Assembly (NCBI GenBank): GCA_018267135.1
Contig: JAFDZA010000013.1
Span: forward strand, 62,001-126,000
Direction: 5' to 3'
Source: Bacteroidota bacterium
GTDB lineage: Bacteria > Bacteroidota > Bacteroidia > Cytophagales > Cyclobacteriaceae
Length of the DNA stretch: 64,000 bases
This document shows positions 9,759-20,107 of the stretch, in pieces (position 1 is the stretch's first letter; the number at the start of each line of letters is the position of its first letter). The notes beneath the pieces are model-generated. The model saw nothing but the letters and a program-made list of their open reading frames with translations, searched no databases and was not told where the DNA came from. The translations under genes were made by a program, and so were the position numbers.

Positions 9759-10487
9759 CTATTCTAACATTAAAGCCACCTGAAAATAATTGTTTACCGC
9801 TCCCAGCAGTTGGGTTTTGATGTAGTACGAATCGCAAAATATTTTGAAGGCGTGAAATTCGTGATTGGGCACATTAAATTCATCGAACAATAAAATATCG
9901 CCTTTCTTTAAAAATGGAGCGAGGCTGGTCAGCACATACAGCGTTGATGAAAACAAATCGGCATCGAGGTGGATCAGTTTTCTTCTTCCCGCATTCATAG
10001 AATGGGTGGACAAAAAAACAGGCACGGTTTGCTGAAACAGTCCTTTAAAAAAATGAACCCGCTCATCGTTCATGGCCGGGAGGGCCGCACTCATATCACC
10101 TTTTTTATAGAGGCCCCAGTTTTCGGGCAGGCCTTCAAACGTATCGAAACCATAAAAGCGCCAGGCGGAGTTGGTACAGTTTTTTGTCCACCACTGAATG
10201 GAAGCACCTTGTGCTACCCCAAACTCCAGGTAGTCGGTTGGCTCCTGTGCGATACCTGTTTGGGTGAGTAGGTACTCATATAACTGATACCTTTTGGCGT
10301 ACTGGCGGGCAGGCGAATAAAAATCGTTTAACTCCGTTTTCTTTTGCAACGAAATCCATTTCGATAAATAAATAAAATTAGAGGCCATCAGCAACGGCTG
10401 CTTTAGCCACCCTAAAAAATAATGCGGCCGAAGCCACAATAAAAAGCCTTTTATAAATGCGGCCAGGCGTATAATCTTTCGCTTCAT
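9759..10487 (-). CDS. TylF-like class I SAM methyltransferase
   Basis: A 242-residue SAM-dependent methyltransferase. Motif I is YLEFGVAQGAS (about residues 86-96). It is followed by YGFDTFEGLPENWG (about 112-125) and HLDADLFSST (about 173-182), the acidic metal/SAM motifs typical of the TylF (macrocin O-methyltransferase) and related group. The family methylates sugar or other hydroxyl groups. The neighbours are GtrA and a GT39-like glycosyltransferase, so a role in modifying a surface glycan is a reasonable inference. The start lies nine bases after the GtrA stop; it is the last gene of the leftward operon. Confidence 0.82.
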   Translation of the reverse strand: MKRKIIRLAAFIKGFLLWLRPHYFLGWLKQPLLMASNFIYLSKWISLQKKTELNDFYSPARQYAKRYQLYEYLLTQTGIAQEPTDYLEFGVAQGASIQWWTKNCTNSAWRFYGFDTFEGLPENWGLYKKGDMSAALPAMNDERVHFFKGLFQQTVPVFLSTHSMNAGRRKLIHLDADLFSSTLYVLTSLAPFLKKGDILLFDEFNVPNHEFHAFKIFCDSYYIKTQLLGAVNNYFQVALMLE

Positions 10488-10496
10488 CGTTTTAAA

Positions 10497-10889
10497 CTAC
10501 CGGTTGAACGTAAAAAAATAATTGGCAAAAAAATTCCAAAAGAGCACCACTCCGATAGAAATTAATTTAGCAAAATAAAAATTCCACTTTTGTTTTTCGT
10601 GCATAAAATAAATGATGGCATTACTCAGTAACACACCTACCACAGCCAGCGATAAAAATTTTATATACTGAAAAGCAATAGCGGGATCACTGCTTTCAAA
10701 CGTCCAAAGACGGTTAAAAATATAATTGCTGCTGGCAGCACAAAAAAAGCCAAGTGTATTGGCTGCGTATTTGTTTATTCTTATTTTTTCTTTGGCTAAA
10801 TAAGTAATCCCAAAATCAACCACCATACCGGAGATACCTACCAGTCCGAATTTTAAAAATTTAAAAAAAATGGTTTCGAGCGTTTCCAT
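10497..10889 (-). CDS. GtrA family membrane protein
   Basis: A 130-residue protein with four membrane helices and the typical GtrA opening (FLKFGLVGISGMVVDFGITYL region, about residues 10-30) plus NYIFNRLWTF in the middle. GtrA-like proteins are thought to help move undecaprenyl-phosphate-linked sugars across the inner membrane for surface glycan decoration. It sits two bases after the GT39-like glycosyltransferase and before a sugar-type methyltransferase, so the three probably act together on a cell-surface polysaccharide or glycoprotein. The length is normal for the family. Confidence 0.9.
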   Translation of the reverse strand: METLETIFFKFLKFGLVGISGMVVDFGITYLAKEKIRINKYAANTLGFFCAASSNYIFNRLWTFESSDPAIAFQYIKFLSLAVVGVLLSNAIIYFMHEKQKWNFYFAKLISIGVVLFWNFFANYFFTFNR

Positions 10890-10891
10890 TT

Positions 10892-12466
10892 TTAGCGGCC
10901 GGGCAATGGATTAACAAAATTACCCCGGTAGTTTTTAAGCCTGTAAAAAAAGGCATACCGCATGGGCCGGCCGGCTCGTTTTATTTCTACCGTATCCATC
11001 GGTTGTATTTTCTCAAAATAATTTCCGAAAAGCTCATCCGGATTTTTATACAAATTACTAACCGCAATATGATAATAGTCCTGACCTTTTTCAAGGCCTC
11101 CGCGTTTTTCATTAATCCAGGCATATTTGTGAATATCGTTTAATGAGCCGATCAAAAACATTTTTCGGTAAGCCGGACGAGCTGCATAAAAATCCAGATG
11201 GGCTCCGGGAAACCATTTGTTTGAAACCAGACCGGCTCCTTTTGGCATACGTGCTTGTGTTTCTTCGCGCTGCGAAATTCTCGCAAACGCATCGCCTATT
11301 TGGTTCCACCCATAGATATCCTGTGTAAAGTCATCTTCTCCAAAAGAAATCTTCGATGATTGATTTCCCAGTGGCCACGGAGAATAATTTACTACCCAAA
11401 AAGCCAGCGCCAACACCACCGCCAAAAAATAAACGGGAAGCTTAACCCAAAACAAAATACCGGTTTTTATTTTTACCTCCGACCAGTAAGCAGCCGCCAG
11501 CAAAATTAACGACACATACGCGGGAGCCGTCCAGTGTGGAAGGGTCGATCGAAAAACAGAAAAGGAAGTAAAGATAACCCACAGGGGAGCCGCCAGTACC
11601 GCTAACACATGGGCTGTTTTATTATCGAGAAATTGCTTGCCTCTAAACCAAGCAACCAGCGCAAGGGCAATTAATACCCACACTATCGGGTTAGTGTAGG
11701 CAAGTTGCCCGCCTAACTCCGTCAGAAAATAATCTGGTCTTATGTGCCAAGAGGGAGTTACCCGCTCTGAATGAAATGTAAAACTGATAAAGCTGTTTTG
11801 AAAGTTCCAAATGACCAACGGCAGTAATAGTGCGGCAGAGATCATACCTGCAAGGTAAAACGAAAATTGGCGGAGCCAGCTCCGGTTGTATAACAGCACA
11901 TAAACCAATACCGCAATCCATAAAAATGCACCCTGGTATTTGGAGAGCATAGCCAGACCGGCTACTAACCCAAACCACCGAATGCTGTTTTGTTCTTTCT
12001 TTGATATTTGTTTGGCCGGCAGAAAGGAAACCATCAGGTAGGTAGCCAGTAACCAAAATAAAACCAAGGGCGAATCCGGAATAAATGAAAAGCCACTGAT
12101 GATGAACCCATACACCGATCCGGTAAAAAGATAGACGGCATATAGCCCGGTGCGTTCGTCTTTTATTTTTTTTCCAATTAAAAAAATAATCCACGTGCTT
12201 ACTGCCGAGAGTATAACCGGCCCGAGCCGGAGAAAGAAACTACCTGGCAGCAACAGGTTAAGAGAAAATACCTGCGCCATTATGCCTACCATAGGCGGAT
12301 GATCGAAATGGCTCCAGTCGGGGTAAAGTGCATAAGTCCAGTAATACACTTCATCGTTGCCAAGTTCTAATTGTAAGGCCAAAAAAAGTTTAATCAGTGT
12401 GGCCATAGCCATTACTCCAAGGGCATGCTTTTTATAATTGATTTGTAAAGAAGAAAGTGTGTTCAC
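10892..12466 (-). CDS. GT39/ArnT-like membrane glycosyltransferase
   Basis: A 524-residue integral membrane glycosyltransferase of the GT-C fold. The first periplasmic loop has the acidic pair of the family in LGNDEVYYW (Asp38-Glu39), followed by WSHFDHPPMVG, which closely matches the ArnT/PMT-type signature. About ten helices follow, then a C-terminal periplasmic domain. The enzyme uses a lipid-phosphate sugar donor on the periplasmic face; the acceptor is unknown. The start is a GTG at 12464-12466. It begins nine bases after the fucosidase stop and is followed at once by GtrA, which supports a shared glycan-modification role. Confidence 0.88.
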   Translation of the reverse strand: MNTLSSLQINYKKHALGVMAMATLIKLFLALQLELGNDEVYYWTYALYPDWSHFDHPPMVGIMAQVFSLNLLLPGSFFLRLGPVILSAVSTWIIFLIGKKIKDERTGLYAVYLFTGSVYGFIISGFSFIPDSPLVLFWLLATYLMVSFLPAKQISKKEQNSIRWFGLVAGLAMLSKYQGAFLWIAVLVYVLLYNRSWLRQFSFYLAGMISAALLLPLVIWNFQNSFISFTFHSERVTPSWHIRPDYFLTELGGQLAYTNPIVWVLIALALVAWFRGKQFLDNKTAHVLAVLAAPLWVIFTSFSVFRSTLPHWTAPAYVSLILLAAAYWSEVKIKTGILFWVKLPVYFLAVVLALAFWVVNYSPWPLGNQSSKISFGEDDFTQDIYGWNQIGDAFARISQREETQARMPKGAGLVSNKWFPGAHLDFYAARPAYRKMFLIGSLNDIHKYAWINEKRGGLEKGQDYYHIAVSNLYKNPDELFGNYFEKIQPMDTVEIKRAGRPMRYAFFYRLKNYRGNFVNPLPGR

Positions 12467-12475
12467 AAAAAATGA

Positions 12476-13930
12476 TCAATAAATTTCAATATTCGAAATG
12501 ACAGGGCAAGTTTTGGCCGACAAGATATTCACTCTGATTTTATTCGTTTCAACCGGGACGATCTTTAAAATTCGCTTGCGGCCTATGGTTGTTTCTCTGG
12601 CCACCTGTTCCCATTTATTATTTTTCCAAACCTCAACAGAAAAATGCTTTATACGTTGGCCAAGTTTTATGTACTCCTGCAACACCACGTACTTTATCTT
12701 TTCTTTTTTAGCCAGATTAATTTCAATCGTTCCGGTGAGGTGGTCATCGTCTGTGGCCCAATAGGTTTCATCGTTTCCATCGGTAAGAGCTCCCGGTGCA
12801 AAGCGATCATCATGGCCACGGTATGTATCGGTCTTCACAATGGCATTCTGAGCCAGGTCTTTTTTAAATTCTTCGTTAAATAATTTTCTAAATCCGCGCA
12901 GGGATTTTATGTCGTTTTCGTGAAACCACCCTCGTTTATCGGGCGGAATATTAAGCAGCAACAGCGAACCCCGGCCTACCGATTTCAAATAAATATCAAA
13001 AAGTTGCTCGGGTGTTTTTACCAGTGAATCTTCCTTGGCGTGATAAAACCACCCCGGCCGGATCGATACATCACACTCGGCCGGAATCCAGCTGGTTCCG
13101 TTTTCAGTTCCTGTATTCAACAAATTTTCAATACCTGCTTTGCCGGCATAGAGTGTATCGGGTGTAATGGTATTCCAATACGTTTTGCTTACGTTTCCTT
13201 TTTCGTTTCCGGCCCAACGTATGTCGGGCCCGGCATCGCTGAAAAAAAGAACCGAAGTGTCTATCTGCCGAACCTGAGACAGCGTAGTTGGCCAATCATA
13301 ATACTGGCGGCCATTTATTTTTCGTGTTTCGCGCTGACCACCATAAAACCCATCGCCACCGTTAGCGCCATCAAACCACATTTCAAAAACATCGGGATAC
13401 AGGGTGAATAATTCATTGAGTTGATGGCGATAATATTCGATGTAAGCCGGTGAACCATAGTCTTTGTGGTGGCGATCCCATGGGGAAAGATAAATTCCGA
13501 ATTTCAATCCCTCCTGCTTGCAAGCTTCGGCAACTTCTCTCACCAAATCTCCTTTGCCGTTTTTCCACGGAGCGTTTTTTATTGAGTGTTCGGTGAATTT
13601 GCTTGGCCACAAACAAAAGCCATCGTGATGTTTACAGGTAAGGATCAAACCTTTAAATCCTGCTTCTTTCAATACCGATACCCATTGAGACGGGCTACAT
13701 TGCGTTGGATTAAAAAAATTTTCGTTTTCGTCTCCATAGCCCCATTCTTTATCGGTAAAGGTGTTGATGCCAAAATGCACAAAGGCATTCAGTTCCATAT
13801 CGTGCCAGGCAAGTTGGGTCGGGGTGGGCACAGGGCTTATCGCTTGGGGTGGACTTACTTTTTGTTGTGTACACGCCCAGATCAGCCCGGCTGTGAAGAA
13901 AAGACTAAGAATGAATCTGTTGAAGGGCAT
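12476..13930 (-). CDS. GH29 alpha-L-fucosidase lipoprotein with C-terminal F5/8-type domain
   Basis: A 484-residue secreted fucosidase. The signal sequence ends in a lipobox with Cys20 (GLIWAC), so it is probably a lipoprotein. The catalytic domain covers about residues 35-345: [13 protein letters not shown] and [14 protein letters not shown] are GH29 signatures, and the nucleophile is most likely Asp187 in EMWFDG. Residues ~365-484 look like a discoidin (F5/8 type C, CBM32-like) domain. The start overlaps the 3' end of the DUF255 gene by 26 bases. No SusC/SusD pair is nearby; the next genes build or modify glycans, so it may trim a host or self glycan. Confidence 0.92.
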   Translation of the reverse strand: MPFNRFILSLFFTAGLIWACTQQKVSPPQAISPVPTPTQLAWHDMELNAFVHFGINTFTDKEWGYGDENENFFNPTQCSPSQWVSVLKEAGFKGLILTCKHHDGFCLWPSKFTEHSIKNAPWKNGKGDLVREVAEACKQEGLKFGIYLSPWDRHHKDYGSPAYIEYYRHQLNELFTLYPDVFEMWFDGANGGDGFYGGQRETRKINGRQYYDWPTTLSQVRQIDTSVLFFSDAGPDIRWAGNEKGNVSKTYWNTITPDTLYAGKAGIENLLNTGTENGTSWIPAECDVSIRPGWFYHAKEDSLVKTPEQLFDIYLKSVGRGSLLLLNIPPDKRGWFHENDIKSLRGFRKLFNEEFKKDLAQNAIVKTDTYRGHDDRFAPGALTDGNDETYWATDDDHLTGTIEINLAKKEKIKYVVLQEYIKLGQRIKHFSVEVWKNNKWEQVARETTIGRKRILKIVPVETNKIRVNILSAKTCPVISNIEIY

Positions 13931-15884
13931 CCTTTACATGAGTTACCGGCAAATTGCAAATATTATTTCGGCAAATATAAATTTTCGTTTTGCCATCGAT
14001 TGATTCACGGCCTTGTAATAACGGTAGTTCGCTTTTTGATTTTGTTCCGGCATAAACAGCAAACGGAATAAAGTTGGATTGAATTTCTCTTCTGATCTCA
14101 TGCCACTCATTTCCGACTATCACTACTTCGCTCAGCCCTTCGCTAATCTCTGCAAATAAAATCCCCCAATAGCACATGTAAACCGGCTCGGAAGAAATGA
14201 TAGAAGATAATTTGGAAGTCATCTCGGTCGCTCTCTGTTTCCATTCATTTTTATCTAACATTGCTCCCAGCCGAAAAAGATTTCGCGCCATTACCGCATT
14301 AGAAGAGGGGATGACGTTATCAAAAATTTCTTTCTTTCGGGCAATCAGCTTTTCGGCTTGGTGTGAGGTAAAACTAAAATACTTTTCTTGGGTGTCATAA
14401 AAATTTTCTATCACAAAATTCGTCCATCGTTCAGCCTCTGCCAGATACTTCTCCTGAAATGTAACTTCATAAACAGAGGTGTAAGCCCGAACCAGAAAAG
14501 CGTAATCTTCCAAAAAACCTTCCGTAGCGGAGTGTTTATTTTTAAACGACCGAAAAACTTTTCTCTGGTCGATCAAATATTTTTCTATAAAGGAAATATT
14601 TTTCAAAGCAAGATGAAGAAACCACTCATCGCCAAACGCCTTATAACAATCTGCCAGTCCGCAGATCGTCATGGCATTCCATCCGGTAAGAATCTTATCG
14701 TCCAGCGATGGCCTGGTTTTCTTTTCACGATAGGCAAGTAATTTTTCTTTGGCTTTTTTTATAGATTCTGTTTCGATTTGTTCAGGCTCACGGATTAAAA
14801 TATTCTGTTCGTGTTCCCAATTTCCTTCTTGGGTGCAGTGAAAATAATTTGCTGCTTCCATTTTATTTTCATCCAATGCAGCTTCTAATTCACTCCAAGA
14901 CCACGTATAATATTTCCCTTCGGTTCCTTCGCTGTCGGCATCGAGCGCAGAGTAAAATCCACCTTCCGTGTGTGTCATTTCGCGCGTAAGCCAACCCACT
15001 GTTTCATAAACAATCGTTTTAAAAAAATCATCTTTCGTTACCGCAAAGGCTTCGGCATATATACTCAACAACTGTGCATTGTCATAAAGCATTTTTTCAA
15101 AATGTGGCGCAACCCATTCGGCATCTACCGAGTAGCGGGCAAAGCCTCCGCCTAACTGGTCGTACAAACCAGCTCGTGTCATTTGCTTTAATGTGTGTGT
15201 AACCATGTGCAAAGCCGATTCATTTTTTGAAATGTAGTAATAACGCAGCAGCCACAACCAAACAGCAGGCATTACAAACTTCGGTGCCTTCTCTATTCCT
15301 CCCCATGTTGCATCAAATTTGTTTTGCATAATGAAAAACATGGCGTTCAGTTTTTCCAACACAAAAACATTGTTGTTTTCTTCCTGCACAAATCGTTGCA
15401 GATCGCTGGTGTGCAAATGATGCGCCAATTCATCGGCCGACTGATTAATCTCCGCCCGCTTGGCATTGTATGTGTGAGCCACCTGCTGCAACAGTTTCGA
15501 CCAAGATGCAGGTGGAAAATACGTACCGCCATAAAAAGGTTTTTGATCGGGCGTAAGAAAAACGTTGAGCGGCCAGCCGCCATGAATCCCCATGGCCTGC
15601 ACCGCTTCCATATACACCTGATCGAGGTCGGGTCTTTCTTCGCGGTCTATCTTAATACAAATAAAATATTCGTTCATAAGATCGGCAATGTCCTTATTTT
15701 CGAACGATTGCTTTTCCATTACGTGGCACCAGTGGCAGGCCGAGTACCCGATGCTGATCAAAATCGGTTTGTCGGTGGCTTTGGCTTCAGCCAATGCCTC
15801 TGTGCCCCACTCCTGCCAATGCACGGGGTTATGTGCGTGCTGCAATAAGTAAGGAGACGTGGCATAGATAAGTTTATTGGCCAT
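13905..15884 (-). CDS. DUF255 thioredoxin-like / six-hairpin glycosidase-like protein (YyaL family)
   Basis: A 659-residue cytosolic protein of the YyaL/SPATA20 family. The N-terminal thioredoxin-like DUF255 domain opens with the conserved [14 protein letters not shown] and carries the redox pair Cys50/Cys53 in SACHWCHV. The rest is an (alpha/alpha)6-barrel-like region with family motifs [12 protein letters not shown] and [12 protein letters not shown]. The biochemical function is unknown in bacteria. I took the ATG at 15882-15884, because family members start two to four residues before the SPYLLQ block; an ATG at 15896 would add four residues. Either start overlaps the end of the GSCFA gene (stop at 15874). 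Confidence 0.9.
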   Translation of the reverse strand: MANKLIYATSPYLLQHAHNPVHWQEWGTEALAEAKATDKPILISIGYSACHWCHVMEKQSFENKDIADLMNEYFICIKIDREERPDLDQVYMEAVQAMGIHGGWPLNVFLTPDQKPFYGGTYFPPASWSKLLQQVAHTYNAKRAEINQSADELAHHLHTSDLQRFVQEENNNVFVLEKLNAMFFIMQNKFDATWGGIEKAPKFVMPAVWLWLLRYYYISKNESALHMVTHTLKQMTRAGLYDQLGGGFARYSVDAEWVAPHFEKMLYDNAQLLSIYAEAFAVTKDDFFKTIVYETVGWLTREMTHTEGGFYSALDADSEGTEGKYYTWSWSELEAALDENKMEAANYFHCTQEGNWEHEQNILIREPEQIETESIKKAKEKLLAYREKKTRPSLDDKILTGWNAMTICGLADCYKAFGDEWFLHLALKNISFIEKYLIDQRKVFRSFKNKHSATEGFLEDYAFLVRAYTSVYEVTFQEKYLAEAERWTNFVIENFYDTQEKYFSFTSHQAEKLIARKKEIFDNVIPSSNAVMARNLFRLGAMLDKNEWKQRATEMTSKLSSIISSEPVYMCYWGILFAEISEGLSEVVIVGNEWHEIRREIQSNFIPFAVYAGTKSKSELPLLQGRESIDGKTKIYICRNNICNLPVTHVKDALQQIHS

Positions 15885-16875
15885 GGTTATACGCATGTGG
15901 GTGCTTCACAATCCGTGTCTTTATTTCAGCTATTTCTTGGTCAACGTTTAGCATTGATTGAAAGGACTCTATTCTAGTTAACAACGATTTTAAAAAATGC
16001 AGGTGTTTTTTCGATGATTCGTGAAAAGGACGATGGGCCATGTCCACTTTTACATGTTGCCAGGCCATCATAATTTTTTTTGTTGGTTCATCAAAATACG
16101 TTTCGGTAAATTTAGTCCAGATATAATCGATCGCCTCTTCGGTGGGGTGAATTAAATCTTTTTTATAAAAACGATAATCGCGCAAGTCGTCCATCAAAAT
16201 TTCGTAGGCCGGAAAATAAGTTACATCAGGATACCGATTAACCAGAGTATGACAGGCCGTGCGTAAAACCGATTTACTAACGGAGTTTAATTCGAGCGAA
16301 TCTTTAATGTGCCGCACCGGGCTAACCGTAAGAATCAGTTTAGCCGAAGGGTTAATAGTTTTTAAAAGAGTATAAAAAGAAGCGAATGAATCAATTATTT
16401 CACAATCGGTTAGCAACTGTTTGGTAAAATGAGAAGCCGATTTTTTGTGGCAATTGGCTACAATCGTTTCGTTGTGCCGTTTGTAAACCCAGGCTGTTCC
16501 GTAGGTAATTATAATCCATTCGGCCATTTTTAAAAATGAATTCGATTTCGCGATTACCTCTTTCAGTCTGATTTGAAGTTCATCTTTCTTTAAAGATGAA
16601 AAGACAGAATGGAAATGGAAGTTAAAATAAATTTCTTCCTGTTGGTCGTAACTTTCTTCGGGCGGAAGTTCACCGGTTAATCCAAAATTTAAAAGGCGGT
16701 GAATAGAAACCGGATTATACACCGTGCCAAACGGATTAACCGCTGCCTGAAATTTATTGTCGGTAAGCCGGTGGCCAATTTCATCAGCAAAACAGGAGCC
16801 GATGGTAAAAACCGGGGTAGTCAGCCTGATTTTATCTGTGGAAAGCGAGGGAATTAATTCGGTTCTCCAGTTCAT
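15874..16875 (-). CDS. GSCFA domain protein
   Basis: A 333-residue cytosolic protein named after its own signature, GSCFA, at residues 26-30. The GSCFA family is an SGNH-hydrolase-like group common in Bacteroidota. Other features that fit are [12 protein letters not shown] (about 47-58), the ITYGTAWVY block (about 122-130), and a late [14 protein letters not shown] segment whose Asp-x-x-His is the usual position of the SGNH catalytic Asp-His. The substrate is unknown; acyl or glycan ester hydrolysis is an inference from the fold. It is the first gene of a leftward run that continues into DUF255, fucosidase and glycosyltransferase genes. Confidence 0.88.
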   Translation of the reverse strand: MNWRTELIPSLSTDKIRLTTPVFTIGSCFADEIGHRLTDNKFQAAVNPFGTVYNPVSIHRLLNFGLTGELPPEESYDQQEEIYFNFHFHSVFSSLKKDELQIRLKEVIAKSNSFLKMAEWIIITYGTAWVYKRHNETIVANCHKKSASHFTKQLLTDCEIIDSFASFYTLLKTINPSAKLILTVSPVRHIKDSLELNSVSKSVLRTACHTLVNRYPDVTYFPAYEILMDDLRDYRFYKKDLIHPTEEAIDYIWTKFTETYFDEPTKKIMMAWQHVKVDMAHRPFHESSKKHLHFLKSLLTRIESFQSMLNVDQEIAEIKTRIVKHPHAYNHGQ

Positions 16876-16948
16876 TCCGTAAAGTTACAAACTGCTTCCT
16901 TCTATATTCCCTCATCTTTCCCTAATTTTCCGAACCAAAAAAAATACT

Positions 16949-17719
16949 ATGCACTTCGTTTCGTGGAATGTAAACGGTATCCGGGCTATTGTTAAAAAAG
17001 GATTTGAGGAAAGTATCGGTGCGATGTCGCCCGATATTTTTTGTCTTCAGGAAACCAAGGCGGCTACAGACGATGTGTATGAAGTTGCCAAACTATTTCC
17101 GGCATATAAGGTATATGCCAACTCCTCTAAAGCCCGCAAGGGCTACAGCGGCACGGCTTTATTTACGAAAGAAGAACCTATTCATGTTTCGTACGATTTG
17201 GGCATAGAAGCCCACGACCAGGAAGGCCGGTTGATTACCGCTGAATATCCTTATTTTTTTTTAGTTACATCTTATACGCCCAATGCCGGTGAAGGACTGA
17301 AACGGTTAGACTACCGGCAAACCTGGGACACCGCCTACCGCGAATATTTGCAATGGCTGGTGCGCAGAAAACCGGTTATCGCGTGTGGCGATTTTAATGT
17401 GGCTTATCAGCCGATAGACCTGGCCCGGCCAAAAGAAAATTACAACCAAAGTGCAGGCTACACCCAACAGGAAATTGATGGCTTCGGAAATTTATTGAAT
17501 GCCGGCTTTACCGATACCTTCCGCCACTTTCACCCAACCGAAGTAAAATACACCTACTGGAATTTTATTTTTAACGGACGCGAAAAAAATATAGGCTGGC
17601 GGATAGATCATTTTCTGGTAAGCCAAAAAATAGTACCGCATCTAAAAGAAGCTCTCATTTACAATGAATACCACGGATCCGACCACTGCCCGGTAGGGCT
17701 GAAGATAGCGGTTAACTAA
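16949..17719 (+). CDS. xth: Exodeoxyribonuclease III (AP endonuclease)
   Basis: Base-excision-repair AP endonuclease and 3'-5' exonuclease of the exonuclease III/APE1 family, 256 residues. The sequence has WNVNGIRA (metal/DNA binding), CLQETKA with the metal-binding Glu, CGDFNVAYQPID with the catalytic Asp-Asn, and the C-terminal RIDHFLVS and SDHCPVGL with the catalytic Asp-His. No extra domains are seen. It is divergent from the GSCFA gene, with 73 bases between the starts. Its stop overlaps the stop of rnc by four bases in opposite orientation. Confidence 0.95.
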   Translation: MHFVSWNVNGIRAIVKKGFEESIGAMSPDIFCLQETKAATDDVYEVAKLFPAYKVYANSSKARKGYSGTALFTKEEPIHVSYDLGIEAHDQEGRLITAEYPYFFLVTSYTPNAGEGLKRLDYRQTWDTAYREYLQWLVRRKPVIACGDFNVAYQPIDLARPKENYNQSAGYTQQEIDGFGNLLNAGFTDTFRHFHPTEVKYTYWNFIFNGREKNIGWRIDHFLVSQKIVPHLKEALIYNEYHGSDHCPVGLKIAVN

Positions 17720-18435
17720 ATACTAAGTTTAACACAAGTTTTTTCGGCTGCGTCTTGTTCCGCCTTTTTTTTAGTGAGGCCAAATCCCATTCCGTATGGT
17801 TCACCACTCAACATTACCTGCGCTGAAAATTCGCGCCCCCGGCCATTGCGGGTTTCGGTAATTTCAAATCGAATTTCTTTGGCGTGGCGCTGCGCCCACT
17901 CCAGCAACCGGCTCTTGTGGTTGGTGTCTGAATTCACCACTGTATCCAAATCAAAATACGGCTGAATCAGTTTATCAATAACAAATTTTTTGCACGCGGC
18001 ATATCCTTTATCTAGATACACGGCTCCTACCAAGGCTTCCAGCGTGTTGCCCAGAATAACTTTTTGCAGTTGCACATTGCGCTGATCGTATTGTACAATG
18101 GATGCAATTCCAATTTTACGGGCCAGGTTGTTAAGCGACTCCCGGTTTACAATGCGCGAGCGTATTTCGGTAAGGAACCCCTCATCTTCTAATGGATATT
18201 TTTTAAAAAGATAATCGGCCACGGCCGCCCCTAAAATGGCATCGCCCAAATATTCCAGCCGCTCGTTTGATTCGCGAAATCCCCCGGCCTCTTTTCCCTT
18301 GCTGCTGTGCAGCGTGGCCAACCGGTAAAGCGAAATATTAGAGGGTGCAAAACCGGCAATGGTTTTGATGGCCGTAATTAGTCTTTGGTTTTCTTTAGAA
18401 ACGGATGAGCCGGATCGCTTCAGTAACTTCCACAC
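17716..18435 (-). CDS. rnc: Ribonuclease III
   Basis: Double-stranded-RNA endonuclease for rRNA and mRNA processing. The catalytic domain has the signature NERLEYLGDAIL with the metal-binding Glu and Asp, and a second cluster GNTLEALVGAVYLD. The C-terminal dsRNA-binding domain ends in GFGLTKKKAEQDAAEK. I favour the GTG at 18433-18435, four bases after the fabF stop, giving 239 residues. An ATG at 18489 would add 18 residues inside fabF that look unlike the family. The acpP-fabF-rnc order is a common bacterial arrangement. Confidence 0.94.
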   Translation of the reverse strand: MWKLLKRSGSSVSKENQRLITAIKTIAGFAPSNISLYRLATLHSSKGKEAGGFRESNERLEYLGDAILGAAVADYLFKKYPLEDEGFLTEIRSRIVNRESLNNLARKIGIASIVQYDQRNVQLQKVILGNTLEALVGAVYLDKGYAACKKFVIDKLIQPYFDLDTVVNSDTNHKSRLLEWAQRHAKEIRFEITETRNGRGREFSAQVMLSGEPYGMGFGLTKKKAEQDAAEKTCVKLSI

Positions 18436-18439
18436 AAAC

Positions 18440-19690
18440 CTACTCGGCTTTTTTGATGATGATCGAGAAGTTGTGCCCGCCAAATCCAAATGTATTGCTC
18501 AAGACAATATTTACCTTGCGTTGCTGCGCTTTGTTAAAAGTGAGATTGAGTTTCGGATCGAGTTCGGGGTCGTCTGTGAAGTGATTGATCGTAGGTGGAA
18601 TAATACCTTCGTTAAGAGCCAGCAGGCATGCAATAAATTCGATCGCCCCGGCTGCCCCGAGCAAATGCCCGGTCATGCTCTTGGTAGAGCTGATATTCAG
18701 TTTATAGGCGTGATCGCCAAATACTTTTTGAATGGCTTTTATCTCGCCAATATCGCCCAGCGGAGTAGAGGTGCCGTGCGTGTTAATATAATCTACTTGT
18801 TCGGCCTTAAGGCCGGCCTCTTCCAGTGCCAGTTCCATTACCTTGGTAATGCCGTGGCCTTCGGGGTGAGGTGCTGTAATGTGGTAGGCATCGGCTGTCA
18901 TGCCCCCGCCTATGATTTCACCAAGTATGGTAGCCCCGCGTTTTTTAGCATACTCGTATTCCTCCAAAATGACCGCTCCGGCTCCTTCGCCCAGTACAAA
19001 ACCATCGCGGTCTTTGTCGTAGGGGCGTGATGCTGTCTGGGGCGAATCATTCCGTTCGGAAAGGGCTTTGAGGGCATTAAACCCGCCCACACCGGCAATG
19101 CAGACGGCCGCTTCCGATCCACCCGACACAATGATATCGGCTTTGCCTAACTTAAGATAGGTGTAGGCATCGTAGATGGCATTGGTAGAAGAGGCACAGG
19201 CCGAAACCGTAACATAGTTAGGTCCGCGGAACCCATACTTAATGGAGATGTGGCCCGCACTGAGATCGGGAATCATTTTAGGAATGAAGAAAGGATTAAA
19301 GCGCGGAGTGCCATCGCCTGCGGCAAAAGCCCGCACTTCTTCCTGGAAAGTAAGCAACCCTCCGATGCCCGAGCCCCAGATTACGCCTACGCGGTCTGAG
19401 TCTAATTCGGCCAGCGGAAGGTTGGCATTTTTTATGGCTTCATCCACCACGGCCATCGCATATTGTGTGAATAAATCCATTTTGCGCGCTTCTTTGCGGT
19501 CAATGAATTTTTCTACCTCAAACCCTTTTACCTCACAGGCAAATTTGGTTTTGAATTTTGACGTATCAAACTTCGTAATAGGGGCTGCGCCACTGGTTCC
19601 ATTTTTCAACCCATTCCAGTATTCCGGAAGTGTATTGCCAATGGCCGTCAGTGCGCCTGCACCGGTTATTACTACTCGTTTGAAAGCCAT
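18440..19690 (-). CDS. fabF: Beta-ketoacyl-ACP synthase II
   Basis: Elongating condensing enzyme of type II fatty-acid synthesis, joining malonyl-ACP to acyl-ACP. The catalytic triad is Cys165 (VSACASSTNA), His305 (NTHGTSTPLGD) and His342 (TGHLLGAAGA). The protein is 416 residues, a normal FabF length, with the C-terminal GFGGHN loop. The ACP gene is 22 bases upstream and rnc follows four bases downstream, so the three are expected to be one transcript. The FabF rather than FabB assignment rests on overall sequence and the acpP neighbour. Confidence 0.97.
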   Translation of the reverse strand: MAFKRVVITGAGALTAIGNTLPEYWNGLKNGTSGAAPITKFDTSKFKTKFACEVKGFEVEKFIDRKEARKMDLFTQYAMAVVDEAIKNANLPLAELDSDRVGVIWGSGIGGLLTFQEEVRAFAAGDGTPRFNPFFIPKMIPDLSAGHISIKYGFRGPNYVTVSACASSTNAIYDAYTYLKLGKADIIVSGGSEAAVCIAGVGGFNALKALSERNDSPQTASRPYDKDRDGFVLGEGAGAVILEEYEYAKKRGATILGEIIGGGMTADAYHITAPHPEGHGITKVMELALEEAGLKAEQVDYINTHGTSTPLGDIGEIKAIQKVFGDHAYKLNISSTKSMTGHLLGAAGAIEFIACLLALNEGIIPPTINHFTDDPELDPKLNLTFNKAQQRKVNIVLSNTFGFGGHNFSIIIKKAE

Positions 19691-19712
19691 GCGGTGGCGT
19701 TGCGGGTAAAAC

Positions 19713-19952
19713 TTATTTTTTTACGTTTTCTTCCAGGTATGAAATAGCCTGGCCTACCGTGGCTATGTTTTCCGCCTGGTCGTCAGGGATGGAAATATTA
19801 AATTCTTTCTCAAACTCCATAATGAGTTCTACGGTGTCCAAGCTGTCAGCACCCAGGTCGTTGGTGAAGCTTGCCTCAGGGGTTACTTCCGATTCTTCAA
19901 CGCCCAGCTTGTCGATGATGATTTGCTTTACTTTTTGTGCAATTTCAGACAT
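19713..19952 (-). CDS. acpP: Acyl carrier protein
   Basis: Carries growing acyl chains on a 4'-phosphopantetheine arm. The attachment serine is Ser37 in GADSLDTVE, the universal ACP motif, and the 79-residue acidic protein has the normal length. I chose the ATG at 19950-19952 (MSEIAQKV). The frame is open another 28 codons upstream, but that stretch has no ACP likeness and falls in the promoter region. It lies directly upstream of fabF. Confidence 0.97.
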   Translation of the reverse strand: MSEIAQKVKQIIIDKLGVEESEVTPEASFTNDLGADSLDTVELIMEFEKEFNISIPDDQAENIATVGQAISYLEENVKK

Positions 19953-20107
19953 GATTGTAAGGTTTAGAGATTCAAAAAACGATGCAAATAAAGGCTTTTC
20001 GGGGCATATTATCAAACTAAAAAGTTTTGACCCCATTTTAGAGTAAAACTATTTTGTTCGCAATTGAAATTGTTTGCCTCCCACTGACGAAATCCTGAAA
20101 TTTGTAA

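Noticed and set aside
13586-14071. A 161-codon plus-strand frame in the fucosidase/DUF255 region
   Set aside because: Antisense to two well-identified genes; shadow frame.
18359-19030. A 223-codon frame antisense to fabF and rnc
   Set aside because: Spans two well-supported genes on the other strand; composition is that of a shadow frame.
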